A DNA stretch of 64,000 nucleotides from Eumeta japonica (taxonomy: Eukaryota > Arthropoda > Insecta > Lepidoptera > Psychidae): positions 434,001 through 498,000 of the forward strand of contig BGZK01000083.1 of assembly GCA_005406025.1 (NCBI GenBank), given 5' to 3'. A program made the translations under genes and the position numbers. Positions within the stretch are counted from its first letter, which is position 1; every line of letters starts with the position of its first letter. The notes below the pieces were generated by a model. That model was given only the letters and a program-made list of their open reading frames with translations. It searched no databases and was not told the DNA's origin. Below, piece by piece: positions 1 to 15,200 of the stretch.

Positions 1-3000
1 TTATGAAGTGAAAATACATTTATAAATTTTAAACCATACATGCTGACTCAGTGCAGGTTAATTTCTGCTAACAACCTTTGACGAAAACGTCTGGAACCGC
101 TATTTAAAGTATATACCGAGGTATGAAGCGATTAGTTTAATTTGAATTAATCTAAAACTCATTGGGTAATTTGTTCAAAAATTGAACCCTTTTGGTTCAA
201 GGCTAAATGCTCGTAATCACTGAACCACACCACTCAACCACTCAGAACAGAATGATTGAAGTTTAAAACCAAGTAGGCCATTTACAAATATTGCTATAGG
301 CATTTTCATAAAAGTAAATTGTAATTGTCAAGTTGTTGCTAAAAAGGTAATGATTCGGTATAACCTCATTTTGGAGTTACATCTTTTCGTTTGATCCCAT
401 AAGTTATTTAGAAATTTTGTGTTTATTTAATTTATTTTCTTATGGTTTCTCTCCAACTTGCACGTCACTCTTTTTATCTCTGTGTCTTATCTACTTTTTG
501 TTTTCTATTTTATTTTCTTATCTACTTTCTATCTGTCTATCCCATCTGTCTTGGTTGGGAAGATACATAGCTTAAAGTATATCTTCTCAACCATATAAAT
601 TTTTACAAAAGCATATGTTGTGTGGCAGATGTCCTAAGTTATGATTAAAAAAAAAACCCTAAAAATTAAAATTTAGAAAGGCCGGGGAGGTTATTTTGTA
701 AGAAATGTGTTTTGTCAACTACTTTTTTTATTGTAAAAAAGTTAATACAACACCTTTCAAACTTGTGTGATTATGGTGCAATATTTGGGCAACTGAGCTT
801 TACTTGGAGTATTTTGAGCTTGCCGTGGGAATATCATAACTTCCCACTTGAAAAACTGGTTGTGTCCATTTTCAAAAATCAATATTTAAATACACAATAT
901 ATACACCGTGATATGCAAAATGTACCAGCTACCAAAGCTTATGGCATTAATGACATTATTTTATAGGTTATATGTAACTGTTGAAATCAGTGATTATAAT
1001 GTGAATTTATCCCTTTCTGAAGGAAGTTTTCTCTCAACGGGAAAATTTTTGCGCGTGGTCAACGATAGGACGCGTGGCTTTAGAGGTTTAGGTATTTTAT
1101 TATGAAGTTTTACATTTACGACATTGGCGTTTTAGAAACTAAGATTGTGTGTAATTAATGTTTAACTATTTAATAACAATGCTTTTCACTGCTGTCGAAT
1201 ATGCAAATATTATTTAATGTTGGAGAGTTTGCAGAGGTGACATTGCTGCCTGCGAGGTGTGAAGTATCGTTTACGTGATAATTTGCCATAGTTTGCCTTG
1301 TTTGTTTAGAGGTGAGTGGAATACACGTTGAAAATTAGAGACTAACGTAATAATACCTTCAGCCACCCTTGCATCACGCGACTCGTGAGTGCGCGTCTAC
1401 GTGCTCACACGCCGCGCGCTACGCAACACCGTCTAGTCGAGTAGCGTTTTCTCTTTATTAATTCATGTTATTTATAAGCATATTTTCAATTATATGTTTT
1501 TGTTATAGTTACTTTGGCAAAGTTGTTGTAAAAAATGAGATTTGTGGAAAGATGCTTGACCGATTCCATCCTATATACATACATAAAACTGATCAAAAAA
1601 AGTTACCACTTTTATCAAAATCCCCTCTGAAATATCTATTTCAGAAAAATCTCTTCCTTCTTCCCTGAATCTTCAGGGAGATAAACAAAAATGCCTGTAA
1701 AAATCGAAACTCTTGATATTTACAGGTCGTTCATCGCGAATACCTATTTTTCACATAAATAACAAGAGAATATTATTATTATTCAGGTTTGCAATTTTGT
1801 AGCTTAAAAACCAATGGATGGATTTGAATGACCGAAACATATCTTGTAGAGAATTTAAAGATATACAAAAAATATCTCTCATCATTTTTCGATAATCATA
1901 CTCATCTAGAAGTTAAATCTATGTTACAATTACAATTTTTCTCCAATTTCAAAGAAAATTATTAAAGTTATTAATAAGACCTCTTCATATTAACATTAAA
2001 AGGATAAGTAAAAATATTAATGTTCATGTAAATATTGCTATTAAGCAGTTCATTTTTCAATTATTTTTTGTGTATGAACATACTAACAAAACGGAATCCT
2101 TATAGTTTCGTCGTGTCCATCCGTCCGTATCACAGGCATTTTATTCAAAAATTACCAAACGTATATTGATGAAATTTATAAGCCACTACTTAGTTTGGTC
2201 TTTAAATAATAAATTTTAATATTTCTAGGGGCACTCCATACATGTAACAGATGCTGAAAAAAATTTTCTTCTGCAGACATCAATGAGACATCAATATTTC
2301 GATAGTTGTTTTAAAAACATTTTAAGGTTTTTAAACAATTTTTCTGATTACGTGAATAATTTCGAAAATAATCGTTCTGAGAGTCGCAAAAGTGTATTCC
2401 CTCTATTTTCTAAACGGTGTGTTCAAAAATATGAAAAAAATAACGAAGATAATGGTTAGTAAATGCTTTCAATGAAAATTATTTTGAACATGGTGGGATA
2501 TACTGTTTTTGAGTAAGTTTAATAGTACTAATCGAGATACCTACTTGTTGTTTTTTAGTTATAGGCAATTAAAGTGCTTATAACTATTCTGTGTAGGAAA
2601 TATGGAAAAGTGTAACAATGTAGTGGTTTCATCTGTAGTGCATTTCTTTGTTATAATGGCTTTGGAACCCTATAATGAGCATGATCCCGCATGCTCTTGG
2701 TCAATTTTTTTATTTATGTCATACCATGCCATCTGTTATTAACAACATTAGTATTTCGAAACTACGTCCAATAGCATAATAACAACTTTATTACCGTTAA
2801 ATTTTAAGAGATGGCGCTATAATATTTAAAAAACAATATTTTTTTAGGGAAAGCACCTATATAAGCAAATTTCAAAAGTAAAAATATCAAAATCGTTAAA
2901 ACCATCTCCGAGATACCAATCTACAAATTAATATCTACATACAAGAATTGCTAACTTTAAGTAATAAAATATTCAAGTAAAACAATGTATAATAAAACCC

Positions 3001-3128
3001 GACAAAATACGAACCGGGCTCGCGCTATGGAAACAAAATATATATATTTTAATGTATTTATATGTACTATGTGCTGATATGTAATCTTTGACGAATTCGC
3101 CTTATTAAGATCTTATTATGTTTCATAG
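1..3128. other. Intron of the Attractin gene with old repeats
   Basis: No exon seen. Positions ~180-250 hold a weak tRNA-like SINE remnant on the minus strand (GTGGTTCAGTG). Positions ~2090-2720 resemble a repeat found throughout lepidopteran genomes (GGAATCCTTATAGTTTCGTC, then 'CCATACATGTAAC', then 'GGAACCCT'). A GC-rich patch at 1370-1445 is unexplained. Confidence 0.5.
2090..2720 (+). repeat. Degenerate lepidopteran interspersed repeat
   Basis: Begins with CCTTATAGTTTCGTC and CATCCGTCCGTATCACAG, continues with CACTCCATACATGTAAC, and ends near TTGGAACCCTATAATGAGC. I recognise this order from many moth and butterfly introns but cannot assign a transposon class. No target duplication identified. 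Confidence 0.45.
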
Positions 3129-3275
3129 ATACATAGTAGAGCAACGGCGGTGGGAGGCCGTGGAGACTCGCAGCGGGCCGGCGCCGGCGCCGCGGTTCGC
3201 GCACTCGGCGGTCGTGCACGGCCACGAGCTCATCATGTACGGCGGCGTCGTAGCCTCCGATGAGCCTGAACGGGG
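3129..3275 (+). CDS. dsd: Attractin exon 1 of window: Kelch repeat
   Basis: Encodes a Kelch blade with the pattern RFAHSAVVHGHELIMYGGVV. The acceptor is the AG at 3127-3128; AGs a few bases downstream are alternatives. The donor GTCAGT at 3276 leaves two bases of a Gly codon completed by the next exon. It is much more GC-rich than its surroundings. It starts in mid-protein, so at least one exon lies more than 3 kb upstream. Confidence 0.85.
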
Positions 3276-6200
3276 GTCAGTAATTCACTCATGTTTTAAT
3301 TTTACATCGGATGACTGATATCATTATTGTTATTATTAACCGAATGTATGGAATATATCATAACATAGAGGAAATAAAAAAAAAAATCCGAGTGATAAAT
3401 GAACTATCACCATCTTGATCATTGAAAAGGCGATTGTGAAATAAGATTGGTCCATAATATATTGGACTGGAAAAAGGAAGTTAGAGTAAAATGAGATTTT
3501 TATGGTGTTTACCTTTGGTAGAATGAGACCGATTGCGATTTTTACTGCGCTTCCAGTGGCGGGCTAGCCGGCTTAGAAGGGCGCGCGGGCGAGGTCACCA
3601 ACGAAGTGTGGCGGCTGCGACTGGACGCGGTGAGGCCGCAATGGCGTAATACCACGCCAACAGCGTGCCATCCACACCACGTTGGGCCCATGGGGCATTG
3701 CGGTTAGTGTTTTTTTTTTACAAAAAAATATTCATTTTCGTATGTCTATGCAGACTGATGGTATGCGCTAGTGAGATTTTAACTTGCGTACAGATTTTGA
3801 AATTGTTAGTTGTTGTTTGCTTCAACAGTGGAGGTGAATTTGTGATGAAACATGAAGTGTGGTAAAGCTCTTTATAGTTTTTAAAAGTATCCAAGACTCT
3901 TTCCCTACAAAATAAGTAATAACTGATTTCGTTTCTTGAGCGCCTTACATTTTGTATTCAAATATTACACTTAATTATAAACGTGGTTTACACTCACGCT
4001 CTCTCAGTGTAGACAGAGAAAACAGGTTTAGTAACTATTTTTTGCTTTTTAGTGAAAAACCTATCTACTTACAAAAGTAGGTTTTTAATTTTTTTTAACT
4101 ATTATTTCGGAATTCGAAGTGCCAAGTGGCCGTTTGAAGATTATATGAAACTCGTTCTAGGTTGTTATACAGGTAACCCTGACTGTGGTTTTAACCAGTG
4201 AGAATAGAGGGTTTTAAAGGTTGCCAGCAAATGGGCGGAGCGTACATTTAGGATTGTTTGCCCAATTGCATTATTTTTGTTGGAGCGACGACGAGACGGA
4301 CTTGGAGCGAGTTGCTATGATCAATTCATCACATTTCTGTTTCTAGATCTAATTAAACTTCAGATTTCATGTATTATATTCATTATCAAAGATAACATTT
4401 TAAGATAATATTTTCAGATTATTTAAATGTATTTTTAGGATTTCAAATTTACTAAGTGTGCACAGCCCATCATGTGTTTTGATTAATAAATAAATCATAT
4501 AAAAATATATATTTATAATTTTTCCTTAAAGTGGCGATAAATATGAAAAGTAGGCTAATGTCAATGATTTCAATTTACAAATTATGGTCTTTTAATTTTT
4601 GACATTACAATTAATTGGAAAATTACCAAAAAAGAGTTTTTACATAGTTTTCACTTCTGTTAGTAGCCTACAATGACAGCGTTTAGTTTTTTAATATCAA
4701 TTCAATTGGTTACAATGTGACTATGGTTTGTGCGGTAGTTATTCCATTGTTTTTAATTTATCCATATGCAAACTTAAGTATGTGAACTGTTATTGCAGGC
4801 GGTCTACATGTATCGGGGCACACCGCGGTTGTGGTGGACGTGGGCGCGGCGCGTAAGCCCGTCATGCTGGTGTTCTTCGGACACTCTCCTGTTTATGGTT
4901 ACCTCAATACCGTCTTAGTGAGTGATGATCGTAAATGTAAAATTTGTTACAGAGAGATATGTTTATAGACATTTAATTGTTACTCATACATAAATTTCCC
5001 GTCTCGGACCAATTCAATTTTGTATGATTACAATGGTAAGATTCTTTCATATGATGTTCAAATGATGTATGCAACACCATCATTAGAATTCCCTTTAAGG
5101 TCAGAATTGCATTTTGACAGATATGAATAAAAATAAAAAAAAATAAAAGAACAATGTACAATCTGTTACAAATTACTGTACAATTAATTTTGGTAAATAG
5201 GAGGTATTCATCTCTTTCTTTTTATTATATATAACATATTAAAAATTGTATATGGTTCCAGGAATACCATATAGAGGAGGGGTTCTGGACGTCGGTGGCG
5301 ACGCGTGGTTGGCCCGCGCGCGCCGGCTTCGGGCACACCGCGGTGTACGACAACTTGTCGCATCGCATTTACGTGCACGGTGGACTCGTGTCGGAATCTG
5401 AAGCTACTCAGGTGATGTATCACGAGGTTTGCCAGGAGAATTGAGATAGCGAACTGAATCTGTTATGTAGTCAGTAAAGTGTCAACGTGAGTGAATAAGT
5501 CAGCTGCGATTGAAAATTGACTACTTATAGAGGCCGTCATTTTATTCTGACTCAGATGGCGGCAAATATGGAATATATGTATATCTATTCTCTCATATGC
5601 ATAAAAATTCCTTAAATAAGTTGCTTATCGCGAAAAAGCGGAAGACTGCCTTAACAAAAATAAATTTAAATGTACTAAATTATTTGAAAATCCTTTTGTT
5701 TATGTAGAAAACTTTTGTTAGTATTTTATCTGTGATTATCACTAAAAAAGATTGAAGTTGCTTTCTATCGTGAAAAAAAATCGCATCGTTGAACCTGCAA
5801 TCTGCCGATCAAATTTGTAGATGTACGTTATAACGTGTATAATGTATGATACAATGTTTTTATTCAAGTTAATAAGTTTTTCAATAGCAATGATCATAAG
5901 CAAAATTAAAAATTGGTCACTTTCATTAAAATGTAGTGGAATTGTATATATCTGCGAAATTGATCATCAGTATTTTTATAAGTCTTATGTTAGAATTGCA
6001 GTTGATGAAAATATTTTGGATATTCCAGTAAAATAAAATGAATTCCGGTAACTTAAGATAAGGTAACAGAGATAAGCTCAAACATATTACAATTTTTTGT
6101 AATGGAAGTTACGGCGTAAATGCCATATGTACTGTTTCAAAGTGCATCCACATGAATGAAAACTACAAAATAATTTATCTAAAAAAAATTTGAAAATAGT

Positions 6201-9200
6201 TCTAATCTTCCTTTTTGTTTATGTCGGACGTAATATGTTTAGGTTTTGTTTCTTTTATGGTTCGTCTACATTCGAAGAAGTTTGAGACGGCTAAACGAGG
6301 AATATCAGAACTCGAGTGTTGGCATTCACTTTTATTTCTGCGATCAGTATGTTTAAAAATCAAGTGCGATCAACTAGAAGTGCTCAAATTATTCCAAAAG
6401 ATTTATCGTACTTCTGTTGTGTTGAGTATATATACCTTCTTTTTTCTGTGTTTTTTTTTTTCATTTGATGTCTATCTTCAAGCCATAGGGTCATTAAGTA
6501 ACAATACAATGTAATATACATTACATTGTATTGTTACTTAATGACCCTATCCCATCTGTAGTTCATAACATATGCTCGTTTTGCTGCACTGTTTGAAAGC
6601 AAAGTAAGATAAATGATAAATTACAGGTACCATCTGCAGCACTATTCGAGTATGACATAGACAATAGAGTGTGGAGACCTTTGCCAAAGGCACCAACGCC
6701 GCGGTATTTGCACTCCGCGACGTTTATATCACCTGGTGAGTACGAACAGATATTTGTATTAATAGCACTTATTTTCTGCACAAAGTTTGACTGTTTAGTA
6801 ATGTTTTAAATTAATGGATTAATTAATAATGGGTCCATTTTTGAATATTATCTTCTACATGTGTAAAAAGAAAAGTCAAGACTGACTGACTCACTGACCC
6901 ATCAATGTCCAACTCAAATTAATAAGGAAGAAAATTCCGAAATTCAATCCTTAAATAGGTAAAATGGGGGTTCAAAGTTTTAATATTTAATTTAATATTC
7001 GACTCGTAACTTCGTAAAAGGATTCTTAAAAACAAAAAAAGCCAATATTTCAAAAAAATTTAAATCGACCCCTTAGTGAGTGAAAATAAACCCAAAAATC
7101 GATATCGATATCGTTATTGAGGTTTTCTTGAGGTGTTGATTAGAAAATGCTTGGAATTGAAGCTTAGATTAGATTTCGACTAACATTTTGTTCACAGTTT
7201 CGCTTTCACAAAATGTTTATATACAAACTTCTCAGGAAACATGAAGAAATGAAACCTATATTCTATTTTAAGTTCCTTGACAGAAATGTAAAATACAAAT
7301 ATTATTACCCGATCTCTTTTAAAACGTGAACGACAACGGCGACTCACCTTCTGTGTCCCTTTTTATATTTTACGATTTTGCAGGTATGATGTTAGTATTC
7401 GGGGGCAATGCCCACAACGATACTGCGGCGGCTACGGTGTCCAACCCGGCCAACGCCAAGTGCTACTCCGGCGGCGCTCTTCTGTACGACGTGCGTTGCT
7501 CCGTGTGGCGGCAGCTGCAGACGCCGCAGGACGCGGCGCGGGCGGCGCACGCGGCGCAGGTCATGCCGGGCATCGAGCGCAGCACGGCCGTCATAATGGG
7601 CGGGTGAGTTTTAATCGGCCTTATGCTTTTAGGATACTAACAAGTTATTATATGAAAAAATGTGACAGAGAAGATACCTAGACACCTTGATAGAAACACT
7701 TTCCTAAATCCGAGTTTTCGAAACATAGTAACTAAATGGTAGATTTTATGACCATTATCGGTTCTAAATAATTGTCTTCTGAATATGTAATAAAAAAAAT
7801 CGATTTACACAATACAACTCTATCAACTTGTCCAACGAGTTACCGGCGACCTGCAATGGTCGACTGCAGACCAATTTCAACATCAAGTATATGTTTGGAT
7901 CGCTGTAAAACATATATGTTTTGATTATGTTTTTTGTCGAACAGTTTCGACGGCCGCCTGCGCTCGGACGCTCTGCTGTTCGAAGTAGGCCAGGGCTGTT
8001 CGGGGCTCACCTCTGAGGTGGCCTGCCTCGCCAACGCCGAGAGCGCGGCGATCGCCTGCGCGTGGAAGGTCGAAGAGCGGCTGTGCGTCTCTGTGCGTAT
8101 TCTGTTCTATGTATTTATTGCCACTCGTGTAACCCATACACTGACCATATTACCATTGAAATAGGCCATCGCCATCTAATGTCACGTTGGCGCAATGTTG
8201 GGTAGGAAATTCACATAAGGATTTTGTTTAAACTTTTCCAAAATACAGGTTTCATTGTGATGTTCTCGGTCATAGATGGAGCAAATACCAATACAGTGGA
8301 GTCTTAATTACTCGAACCTCGTTAAGTCGAAATCCTCAGTAAGTCGAAAAAAATTGCCATTCCCTTCCGATGAACCCCTAAATACGCGGTATCTCGAATT
8401 ATTTAAACTTTTTAACTCAAACAAAATATTATTTTCCAACGAAGTATTGATAATACATATTTATACTCTATAACTCAAATTTCAAAAAGGAGACTCCGTA
8501 AGTCGTAGTTGGTAAAATATAATGACGTCTTACTTTCTAAGTAACACAGCTGTGAACGTTATGTTTGTTCTTTGTCGACATAGTCATATGTATCTCGAAG
8601 TTCTTGTTAAGTCGAAAACTCGTTAACTCGATTTTTTTTGATATTTCCCTTGACATTCGAGTTATTGAGATTCCACTGTATCTATGCATATGTTAAAAAG
8701 ATTTAGCACTATAGGCTGTAGAGTTGAAGTTTGTGCCTTTCGTGTAACAGATAGGTATATTAGCCACTAAATTACAATTGTTCATTTTCTTTTTTAATTA
8801 AAGATTTCATATTGCTTAGTTTTTGATATGCTTTCTCTTTGACTATTTCGGCTTGGAAACTGACTGTCTGGCTGGCCGAAACAGTTGAGTTTCAATAATG
8901 CATCTCATCCTCTCTTATACTATTAAATTTCAATGTAATTAAAATTTTTAATTTTATTATAATATCTGCTACAACGCTAATTGAAATAAATGTTACTATA
9001 ACAGCGCGTTAATATTAAACGCTCATATTTTTTTCTTATAAATATGTATAATGTATGTATAAGAATTATTGATTTCTTTTTATATGTTTCAAACATATAT
9101 ATTTTGGATTACTTTTTCACTTTTCATAAGCAGATATTTTTACAATACAAAAAATAATAGTAATTTCATTTAACAAATAGATTCCCAGAGCAGCTTGGAA

Positions 9201-12200
9201 ATTTGCAGTTTTAATCGTCTTACTATGTATCAGTGGGAGGTTTTTGTTTATTTTAAATATATTTTAAGTGTATAAGTGTGCACGAAAAAAAAGGAATCAT
9301 ATTAATATTATATTTTTGTTCATAGTTAGCTGAAGTGGGATGGAAGGAGTCTTTTGATGGCACTGTGAGGACCTGTACTTCAGAACCTACTTTAGGTAAT
9401 TATAATACATGTCAAGATGTACTGTTATTTATTTTATTTTTAAATAGATAGACCTAATGCCTTTCCATCACACACATTGGCTCTATAGATTAGTTTTGTT
9501 GGTCTACTTTCATTCATCATTTGCAGATGGCCAAACCACAGCAACATATCTCTTTCGAGTCCCTACATCCTTGTTTGAACCACACCGTTCTCTGAAATCA
9601 TTGTTTCTACATCTATCTTTCCGAGACACTCCACACATACTACCTAACAATTGCATCTCCACTGCCATACTCAGCTGTCGCTACCATACATAAGCGTAGA
9701 GATCAGTACCCCATTATGGATAGCCAAGCGCTCTTGTCGCAAGATGCTTTTACCATTCATAATAAAGACCAAGGCCCTATTCACTTTATTTCATCCATCG
9801 TAACTTCCCTTTCATTTCCATCATCAATCAAATATTCAGTTGCAGTAACATTGTCATCTGCAACTGTATCCTCACATGCAAAAACGCTTTCGAAATAATT
9901 TTTCCAGCACTTTTTTTACCTGATTTTTCTCATTCAGTAAGTAACCATTATCATCTGTAATCATGTGTATACACAATGTCTCTGAATTATTTTGGGTCTT
10001 TTTCACAATATTTATCATATAAAAGGTTTTAATTTGCTCCGAATTTATCATGGTGTTCTTTTATTTCATCTTTTTTCTTTTCACTCATTCTTTAGCTTTC
10101 ATTTTTTCATCTTAATTTATACTTTCATCATCTTTTAGCTTATTTTTTAAAATGTCCTTTCTTTGCACTCTGTGGTTGGTCTTTGCAGACAGTAATTCCA
10201 GCCGTGATTTTTTCTTTTCACTGACAAATTTTCTTTACTTCGAAATTCCACTATTCATTACCTTTCTTACTAACATTTGTTCTCTTATTCACTCTACATA
10301 TCTTTTTTGCTTCATATACTAATACGAATTTTGTCACCTTTCACGATTCGTTAAGTTCTAAACATCTATACCGTTTGATTTCACCCAAACTATTTTTCAA
10401 TCGCTCTACACACTCACCTTAAACATTCTGATCCTGAAGCTTACCAACTTTTATTTGTTCTAGCTCTGTAATGACCATTTTTGCATAGTGTCGCCAACGT
10501 TGGTGTAAAGCCTTAGTTCGACAGATTACTAAGAAGTGATCTGTACCAATGTTGATGCCACAGTACACTCTCGTATGCACAACTTTGCTTCTCAACCGAT
10601 CATCCACAATTATAAAGTCTATCATGCTTTTGTCTTCTCCTCTACGCCAAGTATATGAGTGTACTTGTTACATACAAGTTAATCTCTTGACACAGTAGGA
10701 GAAGGCAGTCACCATTCTCATTCACTCTTTCATTTCCAAATCGAACTAAGATTTTCTCATAGTTATCCCATTGTACATCCACCCAGCCATTAAAATTATC
10801 TAACATTACTATTTTTTCGTTTTTGTCACATTTCATTTATAGGTCCCTCACATCAGCTCGAAACTCCTCCCGCTCCTCGAGCGGTTTGAACGTATCTGGG
10901 GCGTATACGCCTAAAATAAAAATCAGCGTCAGTTTAATTTTAACTCGGAACCAGAGGAGCCTTGGACTCACACATTCATAACCGTTTACACATTCAGATA
11001 ATCTTTATGATAGGATAAAACCAACACTACGGTATCCTCGTTGGCTCTAGTCAACGCGAGACTAACAAATCTCGAAGGATCCGCGTTTGATGGCTCCACC
11101 GCTACCTTTTCTTTTAGTCTCATTCACGCTTAGAATATCCATTTCGCCTATCTTTCATCAGTTCGCAGACATCATCGATTGTTCACCTCCATACACGTTT
11201 AGAGTAATGAGACGGACTTCTCCAGTTCTCGTGGGGAATTAGGCGTGACAGGGAGCGAACCTCGTCGCCGGAATTGAACCTAGAGCTTCCGATTCCCCAA
11301 TACGGAAATTTGTCTCCCTCAGATACAATGGGACTGCTCGGGACTAGCCCAGGTAGGGATTCTTTGACAATGCCAGTACCCTCCTGGGATAATATTTTTT
11401 AAATTTCAGCTAACATTAAATTTTGTGAGTTTTGTAAAGAGTAGGAGGGATAAGTAGTAGCAAGGAGGGTTGGTCAAAGGGGTATCGAGATTAAGAGGTA
11501 GGGAGGATAGGGTAGGAGGATACTGCCATCTCTGAAGGAGTAGTGACTAGGACGGACAGCAGCTCAAAGATTGCGGGTTCGCGTGCCCGTATGCATCAGC
11601 ACAAAGTTGGATAGGCTTTGTTTAGGTATATACCTTCTGGAGTTTCGGTTGGCAAGGGCAGACCACATTCGTAGCATATTAAACAAGGCCCACATTTTAA
11701 GTACCCGGTACCGGTGAGTTTTGTATGAAAAGTTTAATATATGTCAGTGAAGCAAGAGAGATATGCGAAGATAATCTCTGCCTACCCTTCGGGGAAATAG
11801 GCGTGAGTTTATAATATATTATTACTAATACCTGAAATGGCCAAATTATGGAGATCATCTGTGTACATCCAATCTGTAAGATGTATATAAATCAATTGTA
11901 AACGATTGTAATAAATTATGTGACGCGTTTAGTGTACCAACTCTGTTGATTGTTACCTATTGTACTTGTAGACAGATATGATAATATTGGCTGGCAGCTA
12001 ACGCAATACATCTTATTCCTTTGTCGACCAGGAGGTGACCCTCCTACTCTCGCGCCTTGTGTATTGTTTAATCGGAGACGACAGATATGTTTTTGTCTAT
12101 TCATGTATGTGTTTGTATGCACTAGTTTAAATTGTGCATTACTGTAGTGTATTCATATCATTAGCATTATAAAACAGCATAAAGCTTACACAAACTGTAC

Positions 12201-15200
12201 ATTTTCCTTCTTTTTATGATTAACCTGGGAGAGATGTTCGCTTTTAATCACTAAATGTATACAGGTCCTTTTAGATTCTATAAACAGAACTATAATTGAA
12301 TACAAATTTTAAGATATTGATAATATTGCTCAATGAAATGTTTGAAACTTATGATATTTTTTTCATACACACTATTTCCAACTATCATTTTTCTGCAGTT
12401 CCATATTTGTGAACATGTATATGTTAACTTAAATATTTTTGTTTACCATTGTTATAGATATTATATAATATAGATATAATAATATCTATATTATATAATA
12501 TAGATATAATAATATCTATATTATATAATATAGATATTAAATTTAAATTATTTTATCTTTGCATATAGATTCATAAATATCTCATACAAATGCTAATATA
12601 TATGAACAAAACCTACAGCCAATGCTATGCACACTTGTACTTGCATACGTGGATGCTTGTATACATCATACAAATGTATGCATTAACATATAAAGATGTA
12701 TTAAAAATTACGAATTTTTTTTTAATTAAATATAAGTTTATATTGACTGATTTATCTACATTTATTCATTAATATGACACTGTGACACGAGATGACGGAC
12801 GATCGATCCGTAACACAATCGAAATCCTTTTCATTCCTTACTATGAACTATTGAATTATTAACGTTCTTGGACCATTCCCGCAGACAAAAGAAGATGTCT
12901 CATAGCATCGAAGTGCACCGTATGCACGGCTGCCAACTGCGCCTGGTGCGGAGCCTGCTACGACTCGCCAGCCTACTGCCCTCGGGCCAGGAGACAGGTG
13001 CTTTCACACTTCTAAAATTTTTTAAAACCTGTTTTGATGTCGACGAATCATCACAATTATACTCGCGAGCCTACTGCCTTCGGGCCAGGTGACAGGTGCT
13101 CTCACATTTCTAAAACTTTTTAAAACATGTGTCGATGTCAACAAATCCTCACAGTTATGTAAATGTCGTTAGGTTTCATATGTAACTGTGTCGTCAGTCA
13201 TAACTGTTTACGTGTCATCTGTGCCGAGGTTCATAGTATTATTTATCATTAACATTATATAGATAATTATTATGTACACTTTACATATATGTTTACATGA
13301 TTTCATTACCAAATTCCAAAAAAAAAATTCAACATCACCAAAACTTCAACTGAGCTGGGGGGCGAGCAGTCCCGCTAGAGTAATGCACAAAGTAGTGGCG
13401 TCGATGGTGACGCAACGGCGTACTCACGTGCTTTATAAAATAATAATTTAAAAGTCGTTCATAGCGGGATAAACCCTACAAATTATAAAATATAATTTGG
13501 GTTAGTGAAAGATTTGTGGTGCCAAATAGACGGTTGCGGCCCGATCCCTGGACGTCGGGAAGAACAAGGCCGACGGCGACCTGAACCCCCGTCTCACTGA
13601 AAGACAATCCAACAACGTTGCACTCTAGAAACCGAACTGATGAATGAATTTGAAAAATGAGGTATTCTTCATTTTTCAAATCTATTCATCATTTTGAAAA
13701 ATATTTAGAGTCCTTAATTAGGTCAAATCTTCAATTTTTATAATTTTACATCTGCTATATACTTTACTGTATTACATAATCTAGGTTAGGATGCAGAGAT
13801 GTTAATGCCAAGGCCTCTTTTCTTGTAATTTCAGAGATTGGTTTCATAGATATCCGCTGCGGTGCCGGATCCGTGTTCCTAGGGTGTTCTAGGATTCGTA
13901 TACACATATCGGTATTATAATAAATTATAAATAAAAGCTGGAAATATATACAAACGATTTGCTTAATTACCCACACAATAACATACAGGCTTCCGTGCCC
14001 CAGCACAGGTTTTCTTTAAATTTTCAGTGTTTTTGAAGCGAAGTTCCTATTGCGGCTTGCGGGAGGTGTTAGTTGGTTAAAATCGTCATGTAAGAAAAAA
14101 ATGTTATGCCCCTCCATGCGACTCTCAGCCATTCTCTCTAACAGACACTAGTTATTAAGCAAATATGAGGGCAGCCGCTCACGGCTCAGTTTTATTTTTA
14201 TTTTCCAACATTTTAGTGAAATATGTACCTATTATCATGTTACATGCATTTGTAATGAATAATAATGTTAATGAAGTAGTTTCTTTATAATTATTTTTTG
14301 ATTTTTATTCGGTTCTGGAGATGTAGTTATCCATTTTAAGTCTTTAATAAACTCATTTTATATATTAAAAAGTAACATCTATTATCGATTTCAACAATTG
14401 CATAATTGTTTAGCTTGACGAACTTAACACAATTTTTATTAAATGTAATATTTTATTTTTTTATCGACCTTTACATATCTCTCTTGCTTCACTGACATCC
14501 ATCAATTTTTTCATGCAGACTCTTCGGTTTAAAATTGGCCCTTTTTAAATATGCCACTAATTTGCTCTTTTAGGGCGAACCTTACCGACCATTTCGTCAC
14601 ACGCTTTCTTTCTATAGATTTGTTTTATCAGTCTACTTACTTTTATCTTTTCCAGTTGACCAAACCATTGCAACATAACTTTTTCTACTTTAGTCACTAC
14701 GTTTTTCAAACCATACCACTCTCTGACCTCACTATCTCTATGTCTATCTTTAAAAGATGCTCCACACATACTATGCAGAGATCGCACCACTATTGCATTA
14801 TAATGTGCACTATTGCATAACATCTTCGGGATGTTATTATTATTACGTAACATTGTTACATACACACAGCACCGTCTTGTCCCAAACGAAGCAACAAGAC
14901 TTGTACCATGAGTACCAGATAGGTTATATAATACATATATACTTTTATTATAATATGTAAAAACACCTAATCTCAAGCCATACACCTTTTTTTATTGAAA
15001 TATCTTATACACGAATCTAACCCACGTCCCCAGTGCAGCAAGTAGGGTCACTATTGACTTGATTCTGCTTTCATTTTTCTTCTGCCATGTCCAACTTTCA
15101 CTGCTATACGTAAGAGTAGGGATTAGGACCCCATTATGGATAGCCAAACGCGATTAACATAAGACACTTACTATTCAAATATAAGGCGCCATTTGCTTAC

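Noticed and set aside
14551..14820. Plus-strand 89-codon frame and the similar one at 9457-9693
   Set aside because: Both are the antisense of the same LINE reverse-transcriptase segment, which explains their resemblance.
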